Shown: one piece after another, positions 1-9,260 of the stretch
Position numbering within the stretch: position 1 is the first letter of the stretch
Layout of the letters: each line of letters starts with the position of its first letter
Origin: Burkholderiaceae bacterium
GTDB taxonomy: Bacteria > Pseudomonadota > Gammaproteobacteria > Burkholderiales > Burkholderiaceae_C
Assembly (NCBI GenBank): GCA_018780645.1
Contig: JADMJJ010000005.1
Span: forward strand, 248,001-312,000
Direction of reading: 5' to 3'
DNA length: 64,000 nucleotides
Position numbers and translations under genes: made by a program
The notes under the pieces: generated by a model
The model's database searches: none
The model's input: only the letters and a program-made list of their open reading frames with translations
Told to the model about the DNA's origin: nothing

Positions 1-735
1 CCATTGGGCCTTGCCAGTGCCGGCGTTCTTGTAGGTGAAGTGGGTCTTGCCGTCGATGCCGAAGCTGACCTGCTGTGGCGTCCACAGCATCTGGTAGGTG
101 TGGAAGGCGGTACAGGCGTCGCTCACCTGGGTCGCCGCGCCAGCACCATTGCCGCCGCTGCCCGAGGTGGTGTGCGTGGTGCTGAAGACCTTGGTCGGCT
201 CCTTGCCGACCTGTTCCATGATGTCGAGCTCGCCACCGGCCGGCCAGTCGCCCTGGCTGCCCAGCATCCAGATCGCCGGCCAGGTGCCCTTGCCGCAGGG
301 CAGCTTGGCGCGGATCTCGAAGAAGCCATAGGTCCAGTCCTGCTTGCCGGCGGTCAACAGCCGGCTTGAGGTGTAGGGCTGACCGCCCCAGTCGGGCGCC
401 GCCGTCATCTGCTCCTTGCGGGCGGTGATGACCAGACGGCCATCGCGCACCTCGGCGTTCTCGGCCCGTGGGCCGCTGTAGTACTGCTTCTCGCGGTTGT
501 GCCAGCCCTGCTTGTTCATGCCGGTGTCATAGGCCCATTTCGCGGGGTCGGGCAGGCCGGGTTTGTCGAACTCGTCGGACCAAACCAGGGCGTAGCCCGG
601 TGGCAGGGCCAGCACGTCGGTGCTTGGGATGGGTGGGGCAATCGCCTCGGCCGCGCCGCCGGAGCCGCAGCCGCCCAGGCACAGTGCAGCAAGCAGCGAG
701 GTCAAAGGCCAGCGCCGGGTCAACAAGTGGTTCAT
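1..735 (-). CDS. GH16 family beta-glucanase lipoprotein (3' end outside window)
   Basis: Probable secreted endo-beta-glucanase of glycoside hydrolase family 16 (laminarinase/lichenase type) that would cut beta-glucans at the cell surface. The N-terminus is a lipoprotein signal with lipobox LGGC at residues 20-23, followed by a short low-complexity linker. The mature domain starts with a typical GH16 VWSDEFD segment, and the catalytic signature GELDIMEQVG gives nucleophile E169, D171 and acid/base E174. The frame is still open at base 1, so 245 residues are visible and the C-terminus lies outside. The start is the ATG at 733-735. It lies 27 nt after the sugar-binding-protein gene on the same strand and is probably co-transcribed with it. 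Exact substrate (beta-1,3 or mixed linkage) cannot be read from this fragment. Confidence 0.9.
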   Translation of the reverse strand, partial: MNHLLTRRWPLTSLLAALCLGGCGSGGAAEAIAPPIPSTDVLALPPGYALVWSDEFDKPGLPDPAKWAYDTGMNKQGWHNREKQYYSGPRAENAEVRDGRLVITARKEQMTAAPDWGGQPYTSSRLLTAGKQDWTYGFFEIRAKLPCGKGTWPAIWMLGSQGDWPAGGELDIMEQVGKEPTKVFSTTHTTSGSGGNGAGAATQVSDACTAFHTYQMLWTPQQVSFGIDGKTHFTYKNAGTGKAQW

Positions 736-762
736 TTCAACAGTCTCCCTGAGCAAATCATG

Positions 763-2019
763 TCATCGGTGGGCGCGCCGCTCGAGCAGGCGCGCGGCAT
801 CTTGCAGCGCGGCCCGTATCGCCTTGCCGCGCTTGAGTACCTGGTCGAGCTCGCTGCCGACCACCTCGTCGGCAAAGCCGTTCTGCTTGTGCACGCGGGC
901 GGCCGAGATGCGGCGCGCGGCCACCCGCCACAGCAGCCGCGCCTTCTGGCCGCCCAGGAAGGCCACGGGCTCGTCGAAGAAGGCGTCCTCATGCGTCTCC
1001 AGCAGGGCCGGAAAGGCGTCGTGCGTCTTGAAGGCGGCGAGCTGGCGTTCGCGGTCCAAGGTCATCAGCTGGATGAACTGCCAGGCCAGCACCTTGCGTT
1101 CGGGCGCAGCGCGGCGCGGCATCGCGTAGAAGGCGCCACCGTAGCCGGCATTGGCGCCCTCGGGCAGTTGGGCCGCGCGCCACAGGCCGGCCGTCTGCGG
1201 CGCCACCCAGTTGCTCAACTGACCCACCAGCCAGGCGCCGCCCAGCTCGGTGGCCAGGCTGCCGCGCTTGAAACCCTCGGCCCACTCGTTGGACCAGGCA
1301 TTGACCCGCGCATCCAGCCCCAGCCGGCGCACCTGGAGCGCCACCTCGAAGGCGCGCACAAAGCGCTCGGACTGCACCAGCACGCGCGACTCCCGGTCGA
1401 AGTACATGCCCTCGCCCGGCTGGATGCCAGTGCGCAAGAGGATGTCCTTGATCTCGCTGACGTGGGCGATCAGGTAGGCCCCGGTACTGCGCTTGATGAG
1501 CTGGCCGGCGGCGATATAGCTGGCCCATGAACGGGTCAGGTCTTCGGGATCGACACCGGCGCGCGTGACGATGTCCTGCCGGTACAGCATCGTGCCCGGA
1601 CCGATGTCGGTGGGCACCGCCACCACCGCACCGTTGCGCCCCAAGGCCTGGTCATAGGCATAGGGCACCAGGCGCGAGCGAAAGCGGCCGATGTCGTAGC
1701 GCGGCTGGGCCAGGTCTTCAAGACCGCCGCCCTGGGCAAAGCGGCCAACGAAGCTGGACTCCAGCGCCATCACGTCGGGCAGCAGCGAAGAGGTCGACAG
1801 GGCCGTGGTCATGGCCGTGTGATGGTCGGCGTACTGACGGGACACGATCTGGATGTCCACCTCCGGATGCAGTTGCCGCCAGGCAGGCAGGGCCGCGCGG
1901 GCGATCTCGTCCACCAGCGGAAAGGCCGCCAGCTGCAGCACCGTGCGCTCGGCCCCGCGCACCGCGGTGGCGCCGAGCAGACCGCAGGCCAGCAGACCGC
2001 GCCGCGTCAGGCGCTTCAT
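763..2019 (-). CDS. extracellular sugar-binding protein (ABC-type), Tat signal
   Basis: Family-1 type extracellular solute-binding protein, expected to bind an oligosaccharide in the periplasm. The N-terminus, with RR followed by a hydrophobic stretch ending near AVRGAE, looks like a Tat or Sec signal. The remaining roughly 390 residues have the two-lobe pattern of sugar-binding proteins (for example VPTDIGPGTMLYRQD and GGAWLVGQ). I chose the ATG at 2019 because the signal begins there; an in-frame ATG at 2028 is possible. It starts 13 nt after the halogenase stop and precedes the GH16 gene. No ABC permease or ATPase gene lies between it and the window edge, so the transporter partners are either beyond base 1 or elsewhere. 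Confidence 0.85.
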   Translation of the reverse strand: MKRLTRRGLLACGLLGATAVRGAERTVLQLAAFPLVDEIARAALPAWRQLHPEVDIQIVSRQYADHHTAMTTALSTSSLLPDVMALESSFVGRFAQGGGLEDLAQPRYDIGRFRSRLVPYAYDQALGRNGAVVAVPTDIGPGTMLYRQDIVTRAGVDPEDLTRSWASYIAAGQLIKRSTGAYLIAHVSEIKDILLRTGIQPGEGMYFDRESRVLVQSERFVRAFEVALQVRRLGLDARVNAWSNEWAEGFKRGSLATELGGAWLVGQLSNWVAPQTAGLWRAAQLPEGANAGYGGAFYAMPRRAAPERKVLAWQFIQLMTLDRERQLAAFKTHDAFPALLETHEDAFFDEPVAFLGGQKARLLWRVAARRISAARVHKQNGFADEVVGSELDQVLKRGKAIRAALQDAARLLERRAHR

Positions 2020-2032
2020 GGGCACCATGGGC

Positions 2033-3544
2033 TCAGCCCAGGTCGGCCGCGCAATGCTTGGCAATGAACTCGGCATGGGCGGGCATCACGCCCACACACT
2101 TGGCCACCACCTGCTCGACATTGCGCAGATAGGCCTGCACCTCGGCCTCGGGCAACAGGTCGGCGAACGGGTGATGCCCGCGCGGCATCAGCCGCTGACC
2201 CACCATCACCTGCAACCAGCTGGTCTCGGCGAACAGCTCGTCGTCATAGCGGTAGATGCGGCCGTTGCTGGCGAACAGATCAATCTTGCGCTGCAGGGTC
2301 TCTGGTATGGCCATCGTCCGGCAATGGTTCCAGAACGGCGAATCGTCGCGCGTGGTGAGCTTGTAGTGCAGTATCAGGAAGTCGCGCACCCGCTCGAACT
2401 CGAGCCGCGTCAGTGCGTTGTATTCGGTGATGTCGGCAGCATCGAAGCCGCCCTGCGGGAAGAAGCTCAGGATGCGCGCCACCGCCATATGGATCAGGTG
2501 GATGCTAGTCGACTCCAGCGGCTCCAGAAAGCCGCTGGACAGGCCCACGGCCACGCAATTGCGATCCCAGAAAGTCCTGGCCCGGCCGGTGCGGAAGCTC
2601 AGATGGCGGGGCGGCGCCAGCGCCTTGCCGTCCAGCTTGTTCATCAGGATGGCCTCGGCCTCGTCCTTGTCCATGAAGGCGCTGCTGTAGACATGGCCGT
2701 TGCCGATGCGGTGCTGCAGCGGAATGCGCCATTGCCAGCCGGCGCTGTGGGCGGTCGAGCGGGTCAGCGGCAGCAGCGGGCTGACCGATTCACAAGGCAC
2801 GGCGATCGCGCGGTCGCAGGGCAGCCAGTGGGTCCAGTCTTCGTAGCCGGCCTTCAGCGTCTGCTCGATCAGCAGCGCCCGCATGCCCGAGCAGTCGATG
2901 AAGAAGTCCCCCTCGACCCGCTCGCCGCTCTCCATCACGACGGCCTCGATGAAACCGTCCTCCGCGCGTTGCAAGACCTGCTGAACCTTGCCCTCCAGCC
3001 GCCTGACGCCGCGCTGTTCGGCAAAGCCGCGCAGAAACTTGGCATAGAGACCGGCATCAAAATGGTAGGCATGGGCGATCTCGCCCAGCGGCGAGCCGGC
3101 CATATCTGCCCGGGCGCGCATGAATTTGGCCTGACGCGGCGCCACCGTGTTGATCGAATAGTCGCCCAGCGGTCCGGCCTTGCCCTGCTGCGCCATGCGC
3201 AGCCAGAAGTGGTGAAAGGGCACGGTGTCCGCCATCTGCCCGACTTTGCCGAAGCCGTGGGTATAGCGGTCGCCCACCGCCCCCCAGTTGACGAACTCAA
3301 TGCCCATCTTGAACGAGCCCCGCGTGGCGCGCAGGAACTCGTCTTCGTCTATGCCCAGCGCCCGGTTGAACTCGGTCAGATTCGGGATCGAGGCCTCGCC
3401 GACGCCGATGATGCCGATCTCGTCGGACTCGATCAGGCGTATCGAGTACGCCGGACCGAGTGCCTTGGAGAAGGCGGCGGCCGTCATCCAGCCGGCGGTA
3501 CCGCCGCCGACGATGACGATGTTGCGGATGCGATGGGGGCTCAT
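2033..3544 (-). CDS. tryptophan-halogenase-like flavoprotein
   Basis: Flavin-dependent halogenase family (PrnA/RebH-like), 503 residues. The FAD-binding GGGTAGW motif follows the first beta strand (residues about 13-19), a conserved Lys follows in FKMGIEF, and the family WxWxIP motif is present as GWQWRIP near residue 270. Genes of this family are commonly placed beside TonB-dependent receptors and glycosidases in Xanthomonas- and Caulobacter-like carbohydrate loci. In that setting the substrate is generally unknown and halogenation of free tryptophan is not established. The gene is downstream of the receptor gene, separated by 137 nt containing two strong hairpins, and its stop is just ahead of the binding-protein gene. 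I am confident of the family and unsure of the reaction. Confidence 0.9.
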   Translation of the reverse strand: MSPHRIRNIVIVGGGTAGWMTAAAFSKALGPAYSIRLIESDEIGIIGVGEASIPNLTEFNRALGIDEDEFLRATRGSFKMGIEFVNWGAVGDRYTHGFGKVGQMADTVPFHHFWLRMAQQGKAGPLGDYSINTVAPRQAKFMRARADMAGSPLGEIAHAYHFDAGLYAKFLRGFAEQRGVRRLEGKVQQVLQRAEDGFIEAVVMESGERVEGDFFIDCSGMRALLIEQTLKAGYEDWTHWLPCDRAIAVPCESVSPLLPLTRSTAHSAGWQWRIPLQHRIGNGHVYSSAFMDKDEAEAILMNKLDGKALAPPRHLSFRTGRARTFWDRNCVAVGLSSGFLEPLESTSIHLIHMAVARILSFFPQGGFDAADITEYNALTRLEFERVRDFLILHYKLTTRDDSPFWNHCRTMAIPETLQRKIDLFASNGRIYRYDDELFAETSWLQVMVGQRLMPRGHHPFADLLPEAEVQAYLRNVEQVVAKCVGVMPAHAEFIAKHCAADLG

Positions 3545-3612
3545 GACGGCATTCTCTGACTTGCGGGAAGTAAAGGCCCTGCTGAAAAACCATCAGGCGA
3601 CCGTTTGCGCGC

Positions 3613-3670
3613 GCCCGCCTGCAGGCGGGCGGTCCTTCGCTGGGCGCCGGACAGTCCGCAGGGACTGTCC
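3613..3670. repeat. two adjacent intergenic hairpins
   Basis: Between the receptor stop and the halogenase start lie a perfect 18-nt palindrome, GCCCGCCTGCAGGCGGGC (3613-3630), and a second hairpin with arms GGACAGTCC and GGACTGTCC around a GCAG loop (3649-3670). Neither is followed by a T run, so they may be mRNA-stabilising or REP-like elements that lower expression of downstream genes relative to the receptor. That role is inference. Confidence 0.6.
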
Positions 3671-3681
3671 TCGGTCCCATC

Positions 3682-6585
3682 TCAGAACTTGTAGTTCATC
3701 CCCAGCAAGGTGGTGCGGCCGAAGTAGCGGATCAGGTTCGGCGTCAGCTGCGTGCCATCCGGTGCGTTCGCCCCCACGTTCTTGTAGTTCAGCGTGGGCT
3801 TGTCCAGCACATTGCCGACCTGCAGCAGCAGCGATAGCCCCTTGAACGTGCCGCTCTCGAAGGCATAGCCCAGCTGCAGGTCCAGCACCTTGTCCGCGGC
3901 GTACTGCAAGGTCGTCGAGTTGAAGTAGATGTCGCGGGTCGTGGCGGTGAACGGCGAGCGGTAGCGCTGGCTGACCCGCGCCGACAGGCCATGGTTCTCG
4001 TAGTAGAAGGTCAGGCTGTTCGAGCGGCCCGACAGGCCGTTCAGCGGGATGGACTTGGCCAGTTGGTCCGGCAGCTGCTCGAGGATGGAGCTGCTGAGCT
4101 TGGAGGCGCTGGCGACGACACCGAAGCTTTCCAGCATCGGGTGCACCAGGCCACCTTCGAGCGAGGCTGCGAACTCCAGTCCCTCGACCTTGCCGCCGCT
4201 GCCGTTGGTCGGCTGTATCAGCGGGCCGAAGGTCTTGGGCGTCACGCCCGGCGGCACGTTCGAGGGCAGCGGCACGCCGGAGTTGTCTATCACCGTCTGC
4301 GCGTTCTGGACGTAACTCAGAAGGTTCTTGCGGAAGGCGGCGGCGGACACATAGCTGCGCTTGCCGAAGTACTTCTCGACCGACAGGTCAATGCCCACCG
4401 CGCGCCAGGGCTTGAGCTCGGGGTTGCCGGCGTAAGTCGCCGTCCAGTTGCCGGCATTCGGTGTGCCGGCCTGGTCCTGCACCACATCGGGCGTGCTCCT
4501 GCCGGCGCGCATCTCGTTGATGCCCGGGCGCACGATGGCCGTGGCCAGGCCGAAACGGGCGAGCCAGTTGTTCTTGAAGTCGGCGACGAGGTTCAGGCTC
4601 GGCAGCACATCGGTGTAGCTGGTGCCGCCCTGGAGCTTGCGCAGCAGGCTCGGATCGGGGAAGTCCTCGTTGCGGCCGAGATAGGCCCAGCCCTCCGAGC
4701 TCTGCTTGGCATGCACGATCTGCAGGCCGACGTTGCCGCGCAAGCCGACGCCGGCAATGTCCGTATCGATGTCGAGCTTGCCGAATCCGGTCGTCACCGT
4801 CTCATCGACACTGGACACATTGCCGGCCCATTTGTGGAACTGCCCCTGCTCCTGGACGACGGCGCCGCTGGCCACCAGGGCCGGCACATCGACACGCAAC
4901 ATTTGCGGAATACCGGCCCAGCTCATGTCGAACGGCGCGCCGACGATGGAGGTCGGTATCGTGCGGATGAAGTTGCCCTGCGCGTCCTTCTTCATCAGGA
5001 TACGGTCCTCGTTGCGCTCGACGTCCTTGCTGCGGTGGGTGACGTTCAGGCCGGTCGCAAAGCTGCTGAAGAAGCCATCCAGCTCACGCTTGACCGACAG
5101 GCGCAGGCTCTTGATCTCGTCCTTGACCGCGGGCGAGCGGATCGCGCCTATCCAGGCGTCGTTGCCGACCCAGTCCATGCCCTGCACGTCACCAAAGGCC
5201 ATATTGGCCGGGTTGGACAGGTAGCCTGGCTGCACCGGCGTGAAGGTCTGGGCGCCGCCGGTGGCCGGCACATTCCAGTTGTAGGCGCCATAGGTCCACT
5301 GCTTGTTGGCGTTGTCGTAGGGGCCGCCATAGGCCTCGGCATAGCGCTCGTTGCGCTTGTCGCGCGAGTAGCTGAGGTCGGCCACGCCCTTCCACTTGTC
5401 CGCCAGCTTCATCTCGGTGTTCCAGCCGACGGCCACGATGTCGTCGGTGCGGCGCGTGTCCATATTGCCGACGTTGGCCACCAGCTGCGAGGTGGTCGCA
5501 CTGGTCGCGTAGGTGTTGTTGCCGATCTGCGTGGTGCCGACGTTGCTCAGCGCCGGCGCAATGCCGGCCGACCAGTTGCCGAACAGGCTCTGCGCAAACT
5601 TGCCGCCGACCTCATGGGTGTCGAACTTCGAGTAATAGAGATCGACCATGCTGTGCAGGTCGTCATTGGGCTTGTACTCGAGCACGGCCATCAGGCCATC
5701 ACGAAGATTCTTCTTCGTCGAGGTGGTGGCGGTCCAGAACATCGGCAACAGGGCCTGGCCTGTGTTCCCATCTGCCATCGGCTTCAGCGAGGGCTTGTTG
5801 CCGCTCAAGGGCAGGCCGAAGGGCGTGAAGTCGCTGTACTCCACCAGCTCGGTCAGCTTGACCTGGGTGGGCGCATCGAGGCGTGCGAAGCCCAGCGCCA
5901 CGCCTATGGTCTTGTTGGCGAACTGATCGACGTAGGAGGCACTGACACGCATGCCGGTGGGGCTGGTGACGCCGGAGACCAGATTGCCGTTCGAGTTGCG
6001 CTCGCCCCGCGCATTCAGCACCACCTGGCGGCCGGTGATGGACAGCGGCCGCAGGGTGCGGATGTCGACGGTGCCCGACAGGCCCTGCCCCACCAACGCG
6101 GCGTCCGGTGTTTTGTAGACGATGGCCGAACCCACCAGCTCCGACGGGAACTGGTCATATTCAACCGCACGGCTGTCGCCTGAACTGACCATCTCGCGGC
6201 CGTTCAGTAGCACGCCCGAGAACTCGGGCGACAGGCCACGGATCGAGATCCGGTCGACGCGCCCGTCCGGGCCCCGCTGGCCGGTCAGGCCCGGCAGGCG
6301 GGCCAGCGACTCGGCAATGCTGGCATCGGGCAGCTTGCCGATGTCTTCCGACGAAATCACTTCGATGATGGAGTCCGAGTTGCGCTTGGCCGTCACCGAC
6401 GACTCGATGCTGCGCCGGATGCCGGTGACAACCACCGTTTCCAACTGGCTGGCCTGCTGTGCCGTCTGTTGGGCTTCAACGGCCACCGAGGCCAGCATCA
6501 GCAGACCGCAGGCCGCGGCCACCGGCTTGACGCGAAACACCGCCGAATGGCTGCGCTGAAGGCGCGGGGAGGTTGAGCACTGCAT
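3682..6585 (-). CDS. TonB-dependent receptor (carbohydrate type)
   Basis: Outer-membrane TonB-dependent receptor, 967 residues from the ATG at 6585, which has a GGAGAC ribosome-binding site just upstream. A signal peptide ends near VAVEAQQ. It is followed by a TonB-box-like ETVVVTG and a plug domain with [20 protein letters not shown], typical of the receptor subgroup of Xanthomonas/Caulobacter carbohydrate loci. The C-terminus ends in Phe (LLGMNYKF), as expected for a beta-barrel protein. It should import glucan oligosaccharides or a related ligand using the proton-motive force. A 14-bp palindrome lies 63 nt upstream of the start, so it is probably controlled by a LacI-family repressor. An upstream in-frame start at 6825 would place that palindrome inside the coding region and gives no signal peptide at the terminus, so I reject it. 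Confidence 0.93.
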   Translation of the reverse strand: MQCSTSPRLQRSHSAVFRVKPVAAACGLLMLASVAVEAQQTAQQASQLETVVVTGIRRSIESSVTAKRNSDSIIEVISSEDIGKLPDASIAESLARLPGLTGQRGPDGRVDRISIRGLSPEFSGVLLNGREMVSSGDSRAVEYDQFPSELVGSAIVYKTPDAALVGQGLSGTVDIRTLRPLSITGRQVVLNARGERNSNGNLVSGVTSPTGMRVSASYVDQFANKTIGVALGFARLDAPTQVKLTELVEYSDFTPFGLPLSGNKPSLKPMADGNTGQALLPMFWTATTSTKKNLRDGLMAVLEYKPNDDLHSMVDLYYSKFDTHEVGGKFAQSLFGNWSAGIAPALSNVGTTQIGNNTYATSATTSQLVANVGNMDTRRTDDIVAVGWNTEMKLADKWKGVADLSYSRDKRNERYAEAYGGPYDNANKQWTYGAYNWNVPATGGAQTFTPVQPGYLSNPANMAFGDVQGMDWVGNDAWIGAIRSPAVKDEIKSLRLSVKRELDGFFSSFATGLNVTHRSKDVERNEDRILMKKDAQGNFIRTIPTSIVGAPFDMSWAGIPQMLRVDVPALVASGAVVQEQGQFHKWAGNVSSVDETVTTGFGKLDIDTDIAGVGLRGNVGLQIVHAKQSSEGWAYLGRNEDFPDPSLLRKLQGGTSYTDVLPSLNLVADFKNNWLARFGLATAIVRPGINEMRAGRSTPDVVQDQAGTPNAGNWTATYAGNPELKPWRAVGIDLSVEKYFGKRSYVSAAAFRKNLLSYVQNAQTVIDNSGVPLPSNVPPGVTPKTFGPLIQPTNGSGGKVEGLEFAASLEGGLVHPMLESFGVVASASKLSSSILEQLPDQLAKSIPLNGLSGRSNSLTFYYENHGLSARVSQRYRSPFTATTRDIYFNSTTLQYAADKVLDLQLGYAFESGTFKGLSLLLQVGNVLDKPTLNYKNVGANAPDGTQLTPNLIRYFGRTTLLGMNYKF

Positions 6586-6647
6586 TGTTTGTCTCCAGCT
6601 GTTTTTTGGGAAATCTGGCGTCAACGGCGAGCTTGAACACAACTCGT

Positions 6648-6661
6648 TGAAAGCGCTTTCA
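6648..6661. promoter_or_regulatory. LacI-family-type operator, copy 1
   Basis: Perfect palindrome TGAAAGCGCTTTCA with a central CG, the form typical of LacI/GalR-family operators. It sits upstream of the TonB-dependent receptor start, and an identical 14-mer lies at 8188-8201. No LacI-family gene is in the window, so the regulator would be encoded elsewhere. Confidence 0.75.
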
Positions 6662-6763
6662 TGATGTTGCTCAACCCCTTGGGGTGTCAACTCCAGGCTA
6701 ACCCTAGGTGTCTGCTGGAGGCCACTGCGCCGCCTGCTCCAGCGGTCTGCTCCAGCGGTCTGC

Positions 6764-8131
6764 TCAGACGGCCGCGATATACGTGGCGATCGAGCGTGCC
6801 GGCAGTTCGGCCACGCCGAAGACATCGTCCAGCCGCAGTGCGAAGCGGATGGGCGCGTCGCTGCGGTTCAGCGCGACGATGGCGATGCTGCCGTCCGGGT
6901 TGGCGAAGGCGGTGGTCTCGATGTCCTGCCGCGTCGCCGCGCACAGCAGGCGTTGCGCGCCCGGTCGGATGAAACGGGCGAAGTGCCCGAGCGCGTGGAA
7001 GGAGCTCTGGTGCAGCAGCCGGCCTTCCACTCGGTCGGCAAGCACCGGCGCGCTGCACAGATTGCCCACGTGGTTGGGGCCGCCGCTCTCGTCGAGCAGC
7101 AGGTTCCAGTCGATCCAGCCCACCGTCCAGCGATTCAGGTCATTGATGATGTTGCGGGCATAGCGCTCGGCCAGCGCCCATTCGCCGATGTGCGGCCCGC
7201 CCTCCTGGCAGCCCTCGGTGAACAGGAGGGCCTTGTCGGGCCAGGCGTCGTGGACCAGCTGCACATGGTCGAAGTGATCCTCGCCATACCAGTGGAAGCC
7301 GCAGCCCCAGACGTACTGCGCCGCCAGCGGGTCCGAATAGACGACGCTGGCGCGGCCCACCATCAGGTCACGGTTGTGATCCCAGACGACGATCTTGATG
7401 CGGGACAGGCCCGCCTCGGCCAGGGCCGGACCCAGATGGTCGCGGACGAAGTCGCGCTCCTCCTCGGCGCTGTAGATGCAGGAGTCCCAGCGCTGGGTCG
7501 CGTCCGGTTCGTTCTGCACCGACACACCCCAGACCGGCACACCCTCGGCCTCGTAGGCCTGGATGAAGCGCACATAGCAGCGCGCCCAGGCCGCGGCGTA
7601 CTCGGGCAGCAGCTTGCCGCCCTGGTTCATCTGGCCATTGCTCTTCATCCAGGCCGGCGGGCTCCAGGGCGAGACCAGTAGCTTGATCGGCCGGGCCGCC
7701 ACCCGTTGCGCGGCCTTGATCATCGGCAACAGCGCCTGGCGGTCGCGGGCGATGTTGAAGTGCTCCAGCGCCACGTCGCCCGGCACCTCGGCATGGGCGT
7801 AATTGCCCAGCGCAAAGTCGCAGCTGTTCATGTGCACGCGGCACAGTGTGTAGCCATGGCCCGTTTCGGCATCGAAATAGCCTTGCAGCAATTCGGCCGC
7901 AGCTTGCGGCGGCAGGGCCTGCCAGGTGACCGCCGCCGCCTCGGTGAAGGCACCGCCGAAGCCTTCCAGCGTCTGGAAGCGGCGCGCGCTATTGACCATC
8001 AACTGCGGCAGGCCCGCGGCGCTGCCAGCATCAGGCGAGCAGAGCAGCGGCGCCTGCTCGGACAGGCGCTCCGGGCCATCGCGCCGGCTCAGGATGCAGC
8101 GCAGGCTGCGGGAGGGGGTCAGATCGGTCAT
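6764..8131 (-). CDS. GH30 family glycoside hydrolase (glucosylceramidase-like)
   Basis: Glycoside hydrolase family 30 enzyme, 455 residues, probably a beta-glucosidase or beta-1,6-glucanase. Landmarks in order are ARRFQTLEGFGGAFTEAAA near the N-terminus, SPWSPPAWMKSNGQM, the acid/base Glu in VQNEPDA (E208), and the nucleophile Glu in LLFTEGC (E306). A C-terminal beta-sandwich segment includes FANPDGSIAIVALNRS. I chose the ATG at 8131, preceded by GAGG, because the longer frame from 8266 would run through the palindromic operator at 8188 and into the glucokinase start. No signal peptide is visible, so it is probably cytoplasmic and acts on imported oligosaccharides. It diverges from glucokinase. 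Confidence 0.92.
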   Translation of the reverse strand: MTDLTPSRSLRCILSRRDGPERLSEQAPLLCSPDAGSAAGLPQLMVNSARRFQTLEGFGGAFTEAAAVTWQALPPQAAAELLQGYFDAETGHGYTLCRVHMNSCDFALGNYAHAEVPGDVALEHFNIARDRQALLPMIKAAQRVAARPIKLLVSPWSPPAWMKSNGQMNQGGKLLPEYAAAWARCYVRFIQAYEAEGVPVWGVSVQNEPDATQRWDSCIYSAEEERDFVRDHLGPALAEAGLSRIKIVVWDHNRDLMVGRASVVYSDPLAAQYVWGCGFHWYGEDHFDHVQLVHDAWPDKALLFTEGCQEGGPHIGEWALAERYARNIINDLNRWTVGWIDWNLLLDESGGPNHVGNLCSAPVLADRVEGRLLHQSSFHALGHFARFIRPGAQRLLCAATRQDIETTAFANPDGSIAIVALNRSDAPIRFALRLDDVFGVAELPARSIATYIAAV

Positions 8132-8187
8132 GGCCAGGCCTCGATGCAGGGAGTGAACAGGCGCAGGGGAAACCAGCGCTTGCGCTT

Positions 8188-8201
8188 TGAAAGCGCTTTC
8201 A
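8188..8201. promoter_or_regulatory. LacI-family-type operator, copy 2
   Basis: Second exact copy of TGAAAGCGCTTTCA, placed in the 127-nt region between the divergent GH30 and glucokinase starts, where a single bound repressor could control both directions. Confidence 0.75.
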
Positions 8202-8258
8202 TTAGCATGATACCTCGCTGAAGCACGCTGCTGAAGCTCGTTGGACTCAAGCCAGAAC

Positions 8259-9260
8259 ATGCCCATGCCCAGCCCCGTCTATCCCCGCCTGCTCGCCGAT
8301 GTCGGTGGCACCAACGCTCGCTTTGCCTGGGCCAGCGCACCCGATGCCCCGCTCAGCGTGATTGCGAACTATCGCTGCGCCGACCATGGCTCGCTGCATG
8401 CGGCGATCGGCCAGTACCTGCGGGACCACGATCGCCCCGCGCCGCAGGCCTGCGCCATCGGCATCGCCAACCCCGTGCTCGGCGACGAGGTGCGCATGAC
8501 CAACCACCATTGGTCCTTCTCGATCTCGCAGCTGAAGACCCATCTGGCGGTGGCGCGCCTGGCCGTTGTCAATGACTTCACCGCCTTGGCCCTGTCGCTG
8601 CCGGCGCTGCCGGCCGCCGAACTGCGTCAGATCGGCGGCGGGCACAGTGTCGGCGGCGAACCTTTGGCCGTGCTCGGTCCGGGCACCGGCCTGGGGATGT
8701 CGGGCCTGCTGGCCCTGGCGGACGGCCACTACGTGCCCGTGGCCGGCGAAGGCGGCCACACCACGCTGGCACCGAATGACGAACAGGAGGCCGCGGTGAT
8801 CGCCCTGCTGCGCCAGCGTTTCGGCCATTCGTCGGCCGAGCGGGCACTGTCAGGGCCTGGTCTGGTGAATCTGTATGCCGCCGCGGCCAGCCTGGCCGGG
8901 CAGCCCAGCCATGACCTGACGCCGGCCGAGGTGATCACCCACGCCCGCGAGCAGGGTGACCCGCTGTGTCGTACCGCCATCGATCTGTTCTGCCGCTTCC
9001 TGGGCAGCGTGGCCGGCAATCTGGCGCTGACGCTGGGCGCCCGAGGCGGCGTCTATGTGGGCGGAGGCATCGCGCCCCGCCTGCTGCCCGAGCTGATGGG
9101 CTCGCGCTTTCGCGAGCGCTTCGAGGGCAAGGGCCGCTTCAAAGACTATCTGGCCGTGATCCCGACCTTCGTCATCGATGCGGCGGAGTCCCCGGCCCTG
9201 ATAGGCGCCTCACGGGCACTGGACATCGACAAATTCTGCGCGCCCGGGCTCAGGGCGTAA
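8259..9260 (+). CDS. glk: glucokinase (ROK-independent Glk family)
   Basis: ATP-dependent glucokinase, 333 residues, converting glucose to glucose 6-phosphate. Motifs: LLADVGGTNARFA (ATP phosphate-binding loop, residues about 10-22), VVNDFTALALSLP (catalytic Asp region), LGPGTGLGMSGLL, GGHTTLAP and GGVYVGGGIAPR, all typical of the E. coli Glk family. The ATG at 8259 is chosen; ATG 8265 and TTG 8241 are in-frame alternatives, and no strong ribosome-binding site distinguishes them. The gene shares its promoter region and an operator with the GH30 gene, consistent with phosphorylation of glucose released from glucans. Its last 11 nt overlap the 3' end of the convergent Ala/Ser/Leu-rich gene. Confidence 0.93.
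   Translation: MPMPSPVYPRLLADVGGTNARFAWASAPDAPLSVIANYRCADHGSLHAAIGQYLRDHDRPAPQACAIGIANPVLGDEVRMTNHHWSFSISQLKTHLAVARLAVVNDFTALALSLPALPAAELRQIGGGHSVGGEPLAVLGPGTGLGMSGLLALADGHYVPVAGEGGHTTLAPNDEQEAAVIALLRQRFGHSSAERALSGPGLVNLYAAAASLAGQPSHDLTPAEVITHAREQGDPLCRTAIDLFCRFLGSVAGNLALTLGARGGVYVGGGIAPRLLPELMGSRFRERFEGKGRFKDYLAVIPTFVIDAAESPALIGASRALDIDKFCAPGLRA

Noticed and set aside
1853-3559. 568-codon plus-strand frame opposite the halogenase
   Set aside because: Low-complexity Ala/Arg/Gln/His composition typical of an antisense shadow; the halogenase is clear.
3991-6183. Long plus-strand open frame (730 codons) opposite the TonB-dependent receptor
   Set aside because: Mirror of high-GC coding on the other strand; no family motif, no ribosome-binding site, and the receptor on the minus strand is certain.
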